Shown: positions 43,838 through 52,586, counted from the stretch's first letter. The stretch is 64,000 nt of DNA from Stenotrophomonas sp. PS02298 (GCF_029959445.1 NZ_JASCOR010000004.1:1-64000); one strand, 5' to 3'. The notes: generated by a model not told the origin, from the sequence alone. Made by a program: numbers and translations.

Positions 43838-45487
43838 TCAACCCTGCCGCAGCACGTCCAACACCGCCGCTTCATCCACATCCGGCACCACCTCGGCCTT
43901 GCCGATGCCGCGCCACAGCACCAGTCGCAGGCGCCCGGCGATGTTCTTCTTGTCCAGACGCATATGCCCCAGCAGGGCTTCTGCATCCAGTCCGGCAGGG
44001 ATCGCGGTCGGCAGGCCATAAGCCTCCAGCAGCTCGCGCAGAACCTCGGTATCGGCCGCATCGGCCATGCTCAGCGCCGCCGACAGCCTGGCCGCCAGCA
44101 CCATGCCGACCGCGACCGCCTCACCATGGTTGAGGTTGTCGTTGCCCGGCGCGCCATACCCCTGTGCGGTTTCGATCGCATGGCCGAAGGTGTGGCCGAG
44201 GTTGAGCAGGGCGCGTTCACCCTTCTCCAGCGGGTCGCGTTCGACGATCTCGGCCTTGTGCTCGCAGCTGCGGGCGATGGCCTGGGCCAACGCGCCGTCG
44301 TCGCCGGCCAGCAGGGCCTGGCGTTCTGCCTGCAGCCATTGGAAGAACAGCGGATCGCGGATGGCGCCGTACTTGATCACCTCGGCCAGACCGGCCCGCA
44401 GCTCACGTGCCGGCAGGGTGCGCAGCGCAGCGGTATCCGCGACGACCGCACGCGGCGGATGGAAGGCGCCGACCAGGTTCTTGCCCTGCGGGATATCCAC
44501 CGCGGTCTTGCCACCGACAGAGGAGTCCACCATCGACAACAAGGTCGTAGGCAACTGCACGCAGTCCACGCCGCGCATCCAGCAGGCCGCGGCAAAACCA
44601 GCCAGGTCACCGACCACGCCACCGCCGAGCGCCAGTACGCAGGCATCGCGGGTGGCGCCGAGGCTTGCCAGCGCGTTGATCGCGCCGCCGAAGTTGTCCA
44701 GCGTCTTGGAGGCCTCGCCGGCGGGGATGATGTGCTGGCCGATCTTCAGGTCGGGCCGGGCTGCCAGCAGCGCGGTCTGTACCTTGGCCAGGTAGAGCGG
44801 AGCGACGGTGTCGTCGCTGACCAGCAGTACGTGGCGGCCACGGATGGCACCGACCAGCGCCTGTGCCTGCGACAGCAGGCCAGGGCCGATATGGATCTGA
44901 TAGGGGTGTTCGCCGCCGACGGCGACGGTGCGGGTGGGGGCGGTCATGCGGGGCGGTTCCAGAATCTGCCATTGCGCGGCAAGCCGTGTGACGGTGTGCG
45001 CGGTGGCGTCGGCGGGGGTGTAGAGGTCGGTATCGATGATCAGGTCGGCCAATTCGCTGTACAGCGGGTCGCGGATGGCCGCCATGGCGTGCAGCACCTG
45101 CTCGCGGTCGGGGCGTTGCAGCAGCGGGCGGGTCTTGTCGCGCTGCAGCCGCGACAGCTGCGAGGCCACGCTGACCCGCAGGTAGACCACGAAACCATGG
45201 GCGCGGATGCGTTCACGGTTCTCCGGGTCGAGCACGCAGCCGCCGCCGGTCGAGATCAGCTGGCCGCTGCTGTCCAGCAGGCGTGACAGGACCCGTTTTT
45301 CATGGGCACGGAAGCCGGCTTCGCCGACGTTCTCGAAAATGGCCGGAATGCTGGAGCCCACGTCGTCGACGATGGCTTGGTCGGCATCCACGAACACCAG
45401 CCCGAAACGCTCGGCCAGGCGACGGCCGATGCTGGTTTTGCCGGCGCCCATGGGGCCGACCAGGATGAGATTGGGGGCGGGATTCAT
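43838..45487 (-). CDS. aroKB: Fused shikimate kinase - 3-dehydroquinate synthase
   Basis: One 549-aa reading frame. Residues 1-178 are shikimate kinase: Walker [10 protein letters not shown] (11-19), [22 protein letters not shown] and [13 protein letters not shown]. Residues 181-549 are dehydroquinate synthase starting [20 protein letters not shown], with [36 protein letters not shown] and [15 protein letters not shown]. Both halves are complete with key motifs. In most bacteria aroK and aroB are separate adjacent genes; here there is no stop between them. The ATG of AroB (44945-44947) is kept in frame, so separate AroB could still be made from it, although no good ribosome binding site precedes it. 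Both steps belong to aromatic amino acid synthesis. Confidence 0.93.
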   Translation of the reverse strand: MNPAPNLILVGPMGAGKTSIGRRLAERFGLVFVDADQAIVDDVGSSIPAIFENVGEAGFRAHEKRVLSRLLDSSGQLISTGGGCVLDPENRERIRAHGFVVYLRVSVASQLSRLQRDKTRPLLQRPDREQVLHAMAAIRDPLYSELADLIIDTDLYTPADATAHTVTRLAAQWQILEPPRMTAPTRTVAVGGEHPYQIHIGPGLLSQAQALVGAIRGRHVLLVSDDTVAPLYLAKVQTALLAARPDLKIGQHIIPAGEASKTLDNFGGAINALASLGATRDACVLALGGGVVGDLAGFAAACWMRGVDCVQLPTTLLSMVDSSVGGKTAVDIPQGKNLVGAFHPPRAVVADTAALRTLPARELRAGLAEVIKYGAIRDPLFFQWLQAERQALLAGDDGALAQAIARSCEHKAEIVERDPLEKGERALLNLGHTFGHAIETAQGYGAPGNDNLNHGEAVAVGMVLAARLSAALSMADAADTEVLRELLEAYGLPTAIPAGLDAEALLGHMRLDKKNIAGRLRLVLWRGIGKAEVVPDVDEAAVLDVLRQG

Positions 45488-45586
45488 TACCGGAAGATGC
45501 TAGCACCTCGTGTCAGTGCCTTAACACGGTAGCAGCCAAGCTCGGTAGTTCCACGAATGGTTCGTGGTGCAACCAAGGAGTTGGAC

Positions 45587-45790
45587 ATGTCAGTGGCGAA
45601 AATCATTGAAGTCAACGCGTCCTCCAAGACCAGCATCGAGGATGCGGTGCGCAGCGGCATCAAGAAGGTGGCCGAGACGGTCAAGGGCATCCAGGGTGCG
45701 TGGATCAACGAAACCAAGGTTGTCACCGACGGCGACGGCAACGTCACCGAGTGGCGGGTCAACCTGCGGATCACGTTCCTGGTGCAGTAA
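45587..45790 (+). CDS. Dodecin-family flavin-binding protein
   Basis: Protein of 67 aa, the family length. MSVAKIIEVNASSKTSIEDA and QGAWINETKVVTDGDGNVTE with EWRVNLRITFLV match dodecin; the Trp in GAWI stacks on flavin in known structures. Dodecins form hollow dodecamers that store or buffer flavins. AAGGAGTTGGAC precedes the ATG at 45587. A 7-bp hairpin CCACGAA/TTCGTGG (45551-45567) lies just upstream of the ribosome binding site. Divergent from aroKB. Confidence 0.93.
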   Translation: MSVAKIIEVNASSKTSIEDAVRSGIKKVAETVKGIQGAWINETKVVTDGDGNVTEWRVNLRITFLVQ

Positions 45791-45850
45791 TGCATGTGCA
45801 GTAATCGCGCGGTGGGTGCCCGCTGATCAGGCTGGGCACGCATCTGCAAG

Positions 45851-45878
45851 GGCTCGGCGGCGCCAGCGCCGTCGAGCC
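45851..45878. terminator. Hairpin between convergent dodecin and kinase genes
   Basis: Stem of 12 pairs (GGCTCGGCGGCG with CGCCGTCGAGCC, one G-T pair) and a 4-base loop. No T run on either side. It may end transcription from both directions. Confidence 0.4.
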
Positions 45879-45924
45879 GTTCACGCCAAGCCGCTGTCGT
45901 GCAGCCTGCTGGACGGCATCAGTC

Positions 45925-46752
45925 CTATGGGTCTGTGAGCGGCTGCCGTTGTGCATCCAGTGCAATGACCCGGTCAGCGATGCCGGGCAGGGTGCGCAGC
46001 GCCTGCCGGCTGATGCGCTCGTAGAACTGCACGAAGCGCTCCAGCTGCGGCCTTGTCATGCTGCTGCGCCCAGGCGATGCCTGCTGCAGCGCCTGCTCCT
46101 GCTGCCAGCGCCAGTGCGGGACCACGGCGAAACTCGGCGGTTGCAGCATCCACAGCCGGTCAAAACGCTGCCACAGGCCGGGGTAATGCTCGGCCAGTGA
46201 CTGGTTGCACCAGCGCCGCCAGCGGCCGTCGGCATCGGCCTCGCGTTCCAGTGCGTTCAAGGGCACCTGCAGCGCATCGTCGGCTTCTGCCGGCGTGCCC
46301 AGGAACCAGCCCTCGAACACCAGCAGGTCCAGTGGTTGTTCGATCCGCTTCCACTGTGATTCGGGAACGCGCTCGTCGGCAAGTTTGTCGAAGCGCGGCA
46401 AGGGGAAGCCTTGCCCGGCCTTGGCCGCATCCAGCGTGGCCATCGCCAGTGCAAGGTCATGCGTACCGGGCGGCCCGCGCGTGGCAAGCAGGGGGTGCAC
46501 GCGATCGGCGAGTCGCTGCCGTTGGGCGCGGGTCAGGTAGGTGTCATCGATGGAAACAGCAGCGGCGCACAGGCCGCGCGTGCGCGCAAGGTCCACGATC
46601 TGCGCGGCCAGCGTGGACTTGCCGCTGCCTTGCACGCCACTGATCGCCAGTACTGGCGTGCGGTCGGCACTGGCCAGTGCATCATCCAATGCCTGTGCAA
46701 CCAGTGCCGGCGCAAAGCGGCGTTGGGAAAAACTGTGCGGAACGGGGGACAT
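45925..46752 (-). CDS. D-glycerate 3-kinase-like P-loop kinase
   Basis: Protein of 275 aa. Walker [10 protein letters not shown], then [16 protein letters not shown] and [16 protein letters not shown], which together are the signature of plant-type glycerate kinase (GLYK) and Escherichia coli YggC-like proteins; FEGWFLG carries the Walker B-like strand. It would phosphorylate D-glycerate at C3; a related small acceptor is possible. The start is taken as ATG 46752. It is divergent from pdxH with 42 bases between starts, so promoters overlap. Confidence 0.82.
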   Translation of the reverse strand: MSPVPHSFSQRRFAPALVAQALDDALASADRTPVLAISGVQGSGKSTLAAQIVDLARTRGLCAAAVSIDDTYLTRAQRQRLADRVHPLLATRGPPGTHDLALAMATLDAAKAGQGFPLPRFDKLADERVPESQWKRIEQPLDLLVFEGWFLGTPAEADDALQVPLNALEREADADGRWRRWCNQSLAEHYPGLWQRFDRLWMLQPPSFAVVPHWRWQQEQALQQASPGRSSMTRPQLERFVQFYERISRQALRTLPGIADRVIALDAQRQPLTDP

Positions 46753-46794
46753 GCCGCCACAATAGCCCAAACACGTGCCCTACGAAGCAGGACC

Positions 46795-47394
46795 ATGACC
46801 AATCTTTACGCAGAAGCGCTTTCGACTTTCGCCGCATTGTTTGAAGAGGCCAAGGCTGGCAAGGAGATCGATGCCACCGCGATGACGGTTGCAACCGCTG
46901 ACATCGATGGCCGCCCGTCGGCACGGACGGTGTTGCTGAAGGCTTTCGACGAGCGCGGCTTTGTGTTCTATACCCATCTGGACAGCCGCAAGGGCCGCGA
47001 ACTGCACGACAACCGGGCAACGGCGCTGTTGTTCCTGTGGCGCAGCCTGCGCGAGGCTGGCATCCAGGTGCGGATCGAAGGTGATGCTCAGCTGGTATCG
47101 GCTGCCGAATCCGATGCCTACTTTGCCAGCCGCCCGCGCATGAGCCAGATTGGCGCCTGGGCCTCGGTGCAGTCGCAGCCATTGGCGTCGCGCGAGGAGT
47201 TCGAACAGCGCCTGGCCAGCTTCGAGGCGCGCTTTGAAGGCCGCGATGTGCCGCGCCCGGACGGCTGGGGCGGGGTGCGCGTGGTGCCGCGGCGCATCGA
47301 GTTCTGGTACGGCGCCGACTTCCGTCTGCATGAGCGCTGGTGCTACGAGGCCGATGCGGCGGGCGAGTGGAGCAAGCGGATGCTGTTCCCGTAA
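46795..47394 (+). CDS. pdxH: Pyridoxamine 5'-phosphate oxidase
   Basis: Protein of 199 aa, the normal length. It is an FMN enzyme that converts pyridoxine or pyridoxamine phosphate to pyridoxal 5'-phosphate. Motifs: [36 protein letters not shown] (FMN site), [20 protein letters not shown] and the C-terminal [25 protein letters not shown] precedes the ATG at 46795. Two small genes follow on the same strand. Confidence 0.96.
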   Translation: MTNLYAEALSTFAALFEEAKAGKEIDATAMTVATADIDGRPSARTVLLKAFDERGFVFYTHLDSRKGRELHDNRATALLFLWRSLREAGIQVRIEGDAQLVSAAESDAYFASRPRMSQIGAWASVQSQPLASREEFEQRLASFEARFEGRDVPRPDGWGGVRVVPRRIEFWYGADFRLHERWCYEADAAGEWSKRMLFP

Positions 47395-47413
47395 CGGTGA
47401 GGGGAACATCGGC

Positions 47414-47758
47414 ATGCAGTTGATTCCCGTTTTCCGCATCACCGTGTTCGTGCCGCCTGCGCAGCTGGAAACGCTTAAGCAGGGGATTCTGGCGGTGGAT
47501 GACCTGGCCGCCGGTGGCTACGCGCACGGTATGTGGGAATCCGCGCCGGGCGTGGAGCAGTTCCGCGTGATCGAAGGCACGCACAGCGCCCTTGGCCTGG
47601 GCGGGGAGCTGGTGCGCGCGCCCACGGTGCGGCTGGAATTCTGCATTGCGCGCGATCCGCAGCGGCTGCAACGGATTCTGGATGATGGCATTGCCGCCCA
47701 TCATCCCTGGAACAGCCCTGTCGTATTCGTCGATACAACGGAGTTCGCCGCATCATGA
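47414..47758 (+). CDS. YqfO/NIF3 mid-domain-like small protein
   Basis: Protein of 114 aa. FRITVFVPPAQLETLKQGIL and the strand-helix pattern up to HHPWNSPVVFVDTTEF resemble the CutA/PII-like insertion found in YqfO-type NIF3 proteins. Here it is free-standing. No catalytic motif is visible. GAGGGGA is about ten bases before the ATG. It follows pdxH by 19 bases and overlaps the next gene by four bases, so it probably works with that gene. Confidence 0.7.
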   Translation: MQLIPVFRITVFVPPAQLETLKQGILAVDDLAAGGYAHGMWESAPGVEQFRVIEGTHSALGLGGELVRAPTVRLEFCIARDPQRLQRILDDGIAAHHPWNSPVVFVDTTEFAAS

Positions 47759-48558
47759 TTGGCCCGCGCCGCATTGTCTGCCTGACCGAAGAGCCGACCG
47801 AAACGCTTTATGCACTCGGCGAGCAGGACCGCATCGTCGGCATCAGTGGCTTCACCGTGCGGCCGCCCGAGGCACGCCGCGACAAGCCCAAGGTCAGCGC
47901 CTTCACCAGCGCCAAGGTCGGCGAGATACTGAAGCTGAAGCCCGACCTGGCGATTGGTTTCTCCGATATCCAGGCCGATATCGCTGCCGAGTTGATACGC
48001 AACGGTGTGGAAGTGTGGATCGCCAACCACCGCAGCGTGGCGGGCATCATCGACTACATCCGGCGGTTGGGTGGGTTGGTGGGCGTGGCCGCGCGTGCCA
48101 ATGCCTACGCGGACGAACTGCAGCGGGGCTTGGATGCAATTGCCGGGCAGGCGGCTAAGCTGCCGCAGCGCCCGCGCGTCTATGTCGAGGAATGGGATGA
48201 GCCCATCATCACCGGCATCCAATGGGGTGCTGAGCTGGTGGAGATCGCCGGCGGCATCGATGTGTTCCCGGAGTTGTCGCGTGAGCCGCTGGCCAAGGCG
48301 CGCATCCTTGCCACTGGCGACCCGGTGATCGCGCGCAACCCGGACATCATCATCGGCTCATGGTGCGGCAAGAAATTCCGTCCGGAGCGGGTGGCGGCAC
48401 GTCCGGGCTGGGAGGCGATCAATGCCGTGCGTGATGGCGAGCTGCACGAGATCAAGTCGCCACTGATCCTGCAGCCCGGGCCGGCGGCCTTGACCGATGG
48501 CGTGCAGGCGATCGTGCAGATCATCAATCAGTGGTCGAAGCGGGCAGGGGCCTTGTAG
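47755..48558 (+). CDS. BtuF-like substrate-binding-fold protein without signal peptide
   Basis: Protein of 267 aa with the two-lobed class III binding-protein fold: RIVCLTEEPTETLYALGEQD and DRIVGISGFTVRPPEARRDK in lobe 1, a long bridging helix, and RVYVEEWDEPIITGIQWGAE in lobe 2. This matches the cobalamin/siderophore-binding BtuF group, but the protein begins MIGPRRIVCLTEEPTE, directly at the first beta-strand, with no signal peptide or lipobox. No permease or ATPase gene is near. It may be a cytoplasmic binder or a metal/cofactor handler. The stop codon TAG lies inside a palindromic repeat. Confidence 0.8.
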   Translation: MIGPRRIVCLTEEPTETLYALGEQDRIVGISGFTVRPPEARRDKPKVSAFTSAKVGEILKLKPDLAIGFSDIQADIAAELIRNGVEVWIANHRSVAGIIDYIRRLGGLVGVAARANAYADELQRGLDAIAGQAAKLPQRPRVYVEEWDEPIITGIQWGAELVEIAGGIDVFPELSREPLAKARILATGDPVIARNPDIIIGSWCGKKFRPERVAARPGWEAINAVRDGELHEIKSPLILQPGPAALTDGVQAIVQIINQWSKRAGAL

Positions 48559-48580
48559 GAGCGGCGTAAGCCGCGAAGCT
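48554..48580 (+). repeat. TGTAGGAGCGGC-type palindromic repeat
   Basis: TGTAGGAGCGGCGTAAGCCG then CGAAGCT. The TAG stop of the upstream gene is bases 3-5 of the repeat. Related elements are common between genes in pseudomonads and xanthomonads. Confidence 0.8.
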
Positions 48581-48630
48581 CACAACAGCCCAGCCGCCGA
48601 TCAATCTGCAATCACGGCACATCTGCCGGA

Positions 48631-48659
48631 TGTGGGAGCGGCATGAGCCGCGAAGCTGG
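48631..48659 (+). repeat. TGTGGGAGCGGC-type palindromic repeat
   Basis: Second copy, same orientation: TGTGGGAGCGGCATGAGCCG then CGAAGCTGG. Confidence 0.8.
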
Positions 48660-48678
48660 TGATGCTGGAAAGGCCGCA

Positions 48679-48739
48679 AGAGCTTAACCCTCCCCAACCC
48701 TCTCCTTGGCCTTTGGCCAAAGGGAGGGGGCAAGAGCTC
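48679..48739 (-). repeat. GGGAGGG-type palindromic repeat at HTH-citrate synthase stop
   Basis: Plus strand begins AGCTTAACCCTCCCCAACCC and has a central TTGGCCTTTGGCCAA hairpin before AGGGAGGGGGCAAGAGCTC. It reaches the stop codon of the gene at 48738 and probably forms its transcript end. Confidence 0.75.
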
Positions 48740-49961
48740 ATCCCCTCGGCGCCAACCCGCTGTAGCGTGCACGCGGCCGTATCAAGGTGCCCAAAGCCTG
48801 CTGTTCCAATGCATGCGCCAGCCAGCCGGTCAGGCGCGCGGTAGCAAACATCACCAGTGCATGCGCGCCCGGCAGTTCATGGACATAGCAGATAGCCCCC
48901 AGCATCCCGTCAATATTCGGCCGCTGTCCGCTGACCTCTTCGGTAGCAGCCAAAACCGCTTCCACATGGTGCATGCGCGGTGAATCGCCGCGCAGTTCAC
49001 GCAATTGACGCAGAACCTCCGCGCCGCGCGGGTCGCCATCGGGATACAGCAGATGGTTGAAACCGGGTAGTTCATCACCGCGCCGCCAGCGTTCGGCGAT
49101 GAAGGTGGCGGGTGACCCGCTGGTTTCGGCATCGACCAGGAGTGCATGTGCACGAGCGGTAGCGCCGCCATGGCGCGGGCCGGACAGGGCGGCCAATCCC
49201 GCGCTTACCGTCGCGTGCAGGTGTGCGCCGGTCGAGGCGACCACGCGCGCTGCAAACGCCGAGACATTCAACTCATGGTCGGCGCACAGCACCAACGCTG
49301 AACGCACCAGTTCGGCGAAAGCTGCATCGCCAGGCATCCAAGCATCGGCGTGCAGGCGATGTACCGGTCGCGTATCGGGCTCGGTGCCGACCAGCAACGC
49401 TGCGTTCTGGCGCAGCAGCATTGCTGCGACCTCGCGGCGTACCGATGTGGCGGCATTGAGCGATTGGCGCTGTTCCAGGGCCAGCAGCGGAATGCAGGCC
49501 ATTGCGCGCTCCACCGGCGGCAGGCTGCCATCAAGCGCCAGGGGGGCGATGCGCGGCGGCCATGCCGGCAGGGCAGCCGCGGCGAACGGGTCCTGCTCCT
49601 CGCATTCCCACAGCAGCCGCGCGATGTCTTCCAAGGTGGCGCCGGCCTGCGCGGCAGCCACGGCTGAACGGCCTCGGTAATAGGGCGCATCCGGGCGGAT
49701 CAGCGAGATGCGGGTTTCCAGCACTGGCAGACCGCGATCAAGGCTCTGTGCCGCGCCGCGTTCGGCGCCGCGTCCGGCCTGCTTGCGCTGCGCCAGGCGT
49801 TCGACTTCCGCCCGCAGGTACACCCGGCTGCGGGCGGATGTGCCCGGGCGCGAGCTGAGTTGACCGCGGCTGACATAGGCGTACAGCGTGGCAGCGCTGA
49901 TGCCGAGCAGGGCGCAGGCTTCACTGGCGGGTATCAGTTCGGGGTCGAGGGCGTCGGGCAT
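48738..49961 (-). CDS. Citrate synthase-family protein fused to an N-terminal HTH domain
   Basis: Protein of 407 aa. Residues 8-55 form an excisionase/MerR-like helix-turn-helix (LIPASEACALLGISAATLYA, YVSRGQLSS, then SRVYLRAEVERLAQRKQ). Residues about 75-407 are a citrate synthase domain with the three catalytic residues in place: His229 (CADHELN), His264 (GPRHGGA) and Asp351 (PNIDGML); the substrate-binding HLLYPDGDPRG is also kept. It is divergent from prpB-prpC-acnD-prpF, which has its own prpC. Most likely it regulates the prp operon by sensing propionyl-CoA, oxaloacetate or 2-methylcitrate; it may also be an active synthase. ATG 49961 was chosen because the domain begins here; the longer frame runs into the operator region. 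Confidence 0.88.
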   Translation of the reverse strand: MPDALDPELIPASEACALLGISAATLYAYVSRGQLSSRPGTSARSRVYLRAEVERLAQRKQAGRGAERGAAQSLDRGLPVLETRISLIRPDAPYYRGRSAVAAAQAGATLEDIARLLWECEEQDPFAAAALPAWPPRIAPLALDGSLPPVERAMACIPLLALEQRQSLNAATSVRREVAAMLLRQNAALLVGTEPDTRPVHRLHADAWMPGDAAFAELVRSALVLCADHELNVSAFAARVVASTGAHLHATVSAGLAALSGPRHGGATARAHALLVDAETSGSPATFIAERWRRGDELPGFNHLLYPDGDPRGAEVLRQLRELRGDSPRMHHVEAVLAATEEVSGQRPNIDGMLGAICYVHELPGAHALVMFATARLTGWLAHALEQQALGTLIRPRARYSGLAPRG

Positions 49962-49966
49962 GGCGT

Positions 49967-49990
49967 ATTCAATAGGTTGATTTATTGAAT
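49967..49990. promoter_or_regulatory. Palindromic operator between HTH-citrate synthase gene and prpB
   Basis: ATTCAATA and TATTGAAT, perfect 8-base arms with 8 bases between. A second overlapping dyad TTGATT/AATCAA (49977-49993) shares bases with it. It begins six bases before the HTH-citrate synthase ATG and overlaps the -35 of prpB, so one site could control both directions. Confidence 0.7.
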
Positions 49991-50013
49991 CAAGATTGAT
50001 CAATGCATCTGAT
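49985..50013 (+). promoter_or_regulatory. Probable prpB promoter
   Basis: -35 TTGAAT (49985-49990), 17-base spacer, -10 TCTGAT (50008-50013); each matches 4 of 6 consensus bases. The region is far more AT-rich than its surroundings. Confidence 0.5.
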
Positions 50014-50083
50014 GGTGACAGATTAACCGTCACAGCGGAATGGCATGCTCGCCACCGCCCAGCCACAAGCCAGGAGCCATCCC

Positions 50084-50968
50084 ATGAGTCGTTCTTCCGC
50101 CGGCGCTGCATTCCGCGCCGCACTGGCCGCCGAATCCCCCTTGCAGGTGGTGGGCGCGATCAACGCCAACCACGCCCTGCTGGCCAAGCGCGCCGGGTAC
50201 CGTGCCATCTACCTGTCCGGCGGCGGCGTTGCTGCCGGCTCGCTGGGCCTGCCGGACCTGGGTATCAACACCATGGAAGATGTGTTGATCGACGTGCGCC
50301 GCATCAGCGATGTCTGCGACCTGCCGTTGATGGTCGATATCGATACCGGTTTCGGTCCAAGCGCGTTCAACATCGCGCGCACGGTGAAGTCGCTGATCAA
50401 GGCCGGTGCAGCTGCCTGCCATATCGAAGACCAGGTGGGGGCCAAGCGTTGTGGCCACCGCCCGGGCAAGGAAATCGTCTCGCAGGGTGAAATGGTCGAC
50501 CGCGTGAAAGCGGCTGCCGATGCCAAGACCGATCCCGATTTCTTCCTGATCGCGCGTACCGATGCCATCCAGATGGAAGGCGTGGACGCGGCCATCGAGC
50601 GTGCGCTGGCCTGCGTGGAAGCCGGCGCCGACGGCATCTTCGCCGAGGCAGCCTACGACCTGGAGACCTATAAGCGCTTCGCCGACGCAGTGAAGGTGCC
50701 GTTGCTGGCCAACATCACCGAATTCGGCGCCACGCCGCTGTTCAGCCGTGATGAACTGGCCTCGGCCGGCGTGGCGATGCAGCTGTTCCCGCTGTCGGCG
50801 TTCCGTGCTGCCAACAAGGCGGCCGAGAACGTGTACGAAGCCATCCGTCGTGACGGCCACCAGCGTAATGTGGTGGACAGCATGCAGACCCGCGAGGAGC
50901 TGTACGACCGTATCGGCTACCACGAATTCGAGCGCAGCCTGGACAAGACGTTTGCTGCGAAGAAGTAA
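50084..50968 (+). CDS. prpB: 2-methylisocitrate lyase
   Basis: Protein of 294 aa. It splits 2-methylisocitrate into pyruvate and succinate, the last step of the 2-methylcitrate cycle for propionyl-CoA. The catalytic loop KRCGHRPGK is present, with VDIDTGFG and [12 protein letters not shown] binding Mg2+ and substrate. CAGGAG precedes the ATG at 50084. First gene of prpB-prpC-acnD-prpF and divergent from the HTH-citrate synthase gene. Confidence 0.97.
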   Translation: MSRSSAGAAFRAALAAESPLQVVGAINANHALLAKRAGYRAIYLSGGGVAAGSLGLPDLGINTMEDVLIDVRRISDVCDLPLMVDIDTGFGPSAFNIARTVKSLIKAGAAACHIEDQVGAKRCGHRPGKEIVSQGEMVDRVKAAADAKTDPDFFLIARTDAIQMEGVDAAIERALACVEAGADGIFAEAAYDLETYKRFADAVKVPLLANITEFGATPLFSRDELASAGVAMQLFPLSAFRAANKAAENVYEAIRRDGHQRNVVDSMQTREELYDRIGYHEFERSLDKTFAAKK

Positions 50969-50976
50969 CAGCACTT

Positions 50977-51021
50977 CCTTCTCCCTGTGGGAGAAGGTGG
51001 CGCGTAGCGCCGGATGAGGGT
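50977..51021 (+). repeat. CTTCTCCC/GGGAGAAG palindromic repeat in prpB-prpC spacer
   Basis: CCTTCTCCCTGTGGGAGAAG then GTGGCGCGTAGCGCCGGATGAGGGT: two small hairpins in a row. The same element, inverted, is at 52441. Confidence 0.7.
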
Positions 51022-51048
51022 ACGACGAAGTCTTTGTGGCTGACTGCA

Positions 51049-51083
51049 CCCTCACCCCAACCCCTCTCCCGGCGGGAGAGGGG
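51049..51083 (-). repeat. CCCCTCTCCC palindromic repeat in prpB-prpC spacer
   Basis: Minus strand reads CCCCTCTCCCGCCGGGAGAG then GGGTTGGGGTGAGGG. Same element as at 52310 and 55209. Confidence 0.75.
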
Positions 51084-51117
51084 CATCAAAATCCCGCATC
51101 TGATCGAGGTTCACACC

Positions 51118-52275
51118 ATGTCTGAATCCACCACCGCACCCGCGTTCAAGCCGAAGAAGTCCGTCGCCCTGTCCGGTACCGCTGCCGGCAATACCGCCCT
51201 GTGTACCGTTGGCCGCAGCGGCAACGACCTGCACTACCGTGGCTACGACATCCTGGACCTGGCCAACACCAGCGAGTTCGAGGAAATCGCCCACCTGCTG
51301 GTGCACGGCAAGCTGCCGAACAAGGCCGAGCTGCGCGCCTACAAGGCCAAGCTGAAGGCGCTGCGTGGCATTCCGGCATCGGTGAAGGCCGCGCTGGAAG
51401 AACTGCCGCCGTCGGCGCACCCGATGGACGTGATGCGTACCGGCGTTTCCGTGCTGGGCTGCGTGTCGCCGGAGAAGGACGACCACAACCACCCGGGCGC
51501 ACGCGACATCGCCGACAAGCTGATGGCCTCGCTGGGTTCGATGCTGCTGTACTGGTACCACTGGAGCCACAACGGCAAGGTCATCGACGTGGAAACCGAC
51601 GATGACTCGATCGGCGGCCACTTCCTGCACCTGCTGCACGGCGAGCAGCCGCGCGAGTCCTGGGTCAAGGCCATGCACACCAGCCTGATCCTGTACGCGG
51701 AGCATGAATTCAACGCCTCGACCTTCGCCTGCCGCGTCATCGCCGGCACCGGCAGCGACATGTACAGCGCCATCACCGGCGGTATCGGCGCACTGCGCGG
51801 CCCGAAGCACGGTGGCGCCAATGAAGTCGCCTTCGAAGTGCAGAAGTGCTACGAAACCCCGGACGAAGCCGAGGCTGACATCAAGGCCCGCGTCGAGCGC
51901 AAGGAAGTGGTGATCGGTTTTGGTCACCCGGTCTACACCGTGTCCGATCCGCGCAACAAGGTGATCAAGGACGTCTCGCGCGAGCTGTCGGCCGAGCAGG
52001 AAAACATGAAGATGTACGACATCGCCGAGCGTCTGGAGTCGGTGATGTGGGACATCAAGAAGATGTTCCCGAACCTGGATTGGTTCAGTGCCGTCAGCTA
52101 CCACATGATGGGGGTGCCGACCGCGATGTTCACCCCGTTGTTCGTGATTGCACGTACCGCAGGTTGGAGTGCGCACATCATCGAGCAGCGCATCGACGGC
52201 AAGATCATCCGCCCGAGCGCGAATTACACCGGACCGGAAGACCAGACCTTCGTGCCGTTGGACAAGCGCGGCTGA
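51118..52275 (+). CDS. prpC: 2-methylcitrate synthase
   Basis: Protein of 385 aa. It joins propionyl-CoA and oxaloacetate. The citrate synthase active residues are His in YAEHEFN, His in GPKHGGANE and Asp in [21 protein letters not shown] and the PrpC-type start [17 protein letters not shown] support PrpC rather than GltA. The ATG at 51118 follows GAGGTT. It is shorter than the HTH-fused paralogue by lack of the HTH domain. Second gene of the prp operon. Confidence 0.96.
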   Translation: MSESTTAPAFKPKKSVALSGTAAGNTALCTVGRSGNDLHYRGYDILDLANTSEFEEIAHLLVHGKLPNKAELRAYKAKLKALRGIPASVKAALEELPPSAHPMDVMRTGVSVLGCVSPEKDDHNHPGARDIADKLMASLGSMLLYWYHWSHNGKVIDVETDDDSIGGHFLHLLHGEQPRESWVKAMHTSLILYAEHEFNASTFACRVIAGTGSDMYSAITGGIGALRGPKHGGANEVAFEVQKCYETPDEAEADIKARVERKEVVIGFGHPVYTVSDPRNKVIKDVSRELSAEQENMKMYDIAERLESVMWDIKKMFPNLDWFSAVSYHMMGVPTAMFTPLFVIARTAGWSAHIIEQRIDGKIIRPSANYTGPEDQTFVPLDKRG

Positions 52276-52309
52276 TGCCGAAGCATAGATGATGCGTGAT
52301 GCCTAAAAG

Positions 52310-52348
52310 CCCCTCTCCCGCTTGCGGGAGAGGGGTTGGGGTGAGGGG
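52310..52348 (+). repeat. CCCCTCTCCC palindromic repeat in prpC-acnD spacer
   Basis: CCCCTCTCCCGCTTGCGGGA then GAGGGGTTGGGGTGAGGGG. Perfect 11-bp stem CCCTCTCCCGC/GCGGGAGAGGG. Confidence 0.8.
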
Positions 52349-52414
52349 AAGCTTCCAGCACGTACAGCCCGCTTCAAGCCCGTAAAAAAAGCGAAGCAAA
52401 GCTGGAGCTCAAGC

Positions 52415-52438
52415 GAGAGCAAGAGCAAGAGCAAGAGC
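52415..52438 (+). repeat. GAGCAA hexanucleotide microsatellite
   Basis: About four copies of AGAGCA/AGAGCAA-like hexamers in a row, inside a GGAGCTC (52404-52410) to GAGCTCC (52435-52441) hairpin. Confidence 0.7.
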
Positions 52439-52440
52439 TC

Positions 52441-52487
52441 CCCCCATCCGCCCTTCGGGCACCTTCCCCCGCAAGCGGGAGAAGGGA
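52441..52487 (-). repeat. CTTCTCCC/GGGAGAAG palindromic repeat, inverted copy
   Basis: Plus strand: CCCCCATCCGCCCTTCGGGC then ACCTTCCCCCGCAAGCGGGAGAAGG. Same element as at 50977 in the opposite orientation. Confidence 0.7.
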
Positions 52488-52586
52488 AATGCCAGATTCC
52501 ATGTGCTGCTATGGGTTTGCTGCAATCTCAAGCATTCGCGCGTAACCCAAAGCACACCAGCAAGCCCAGACCCTCACAGGCCAGCC

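Larger units (their letters stand above)
52276..52586 (+). other. prpC-acnD spacer (311 bases) filled with repeats
   Basis: No gene is seen. It holds a CCCCTCTCCC palindrome, a GGAGCTC...GAGCTCC hairpin whose inside contains a GAGCAA microsatellite (52415-52438), and an inverted CTTCTCCC-type element. These may stabilise or process the operon mRNA. Confidence 0.8.

Noticed and set aside
44930-44960. Frameshift or sequencing error as the cause of the aroK-aroB fusion
   Set aside because: Both halves stay in one frame with the AroB ATG in phase, so no indel is needed; loss of a stop by a single base error cannot be excluded and is left as a check.
52381-52490. Possible small CRISPR-like array
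   Set aside because: The repeated unit is a contiguous hexamer without spacers, so it is a microsatellite.
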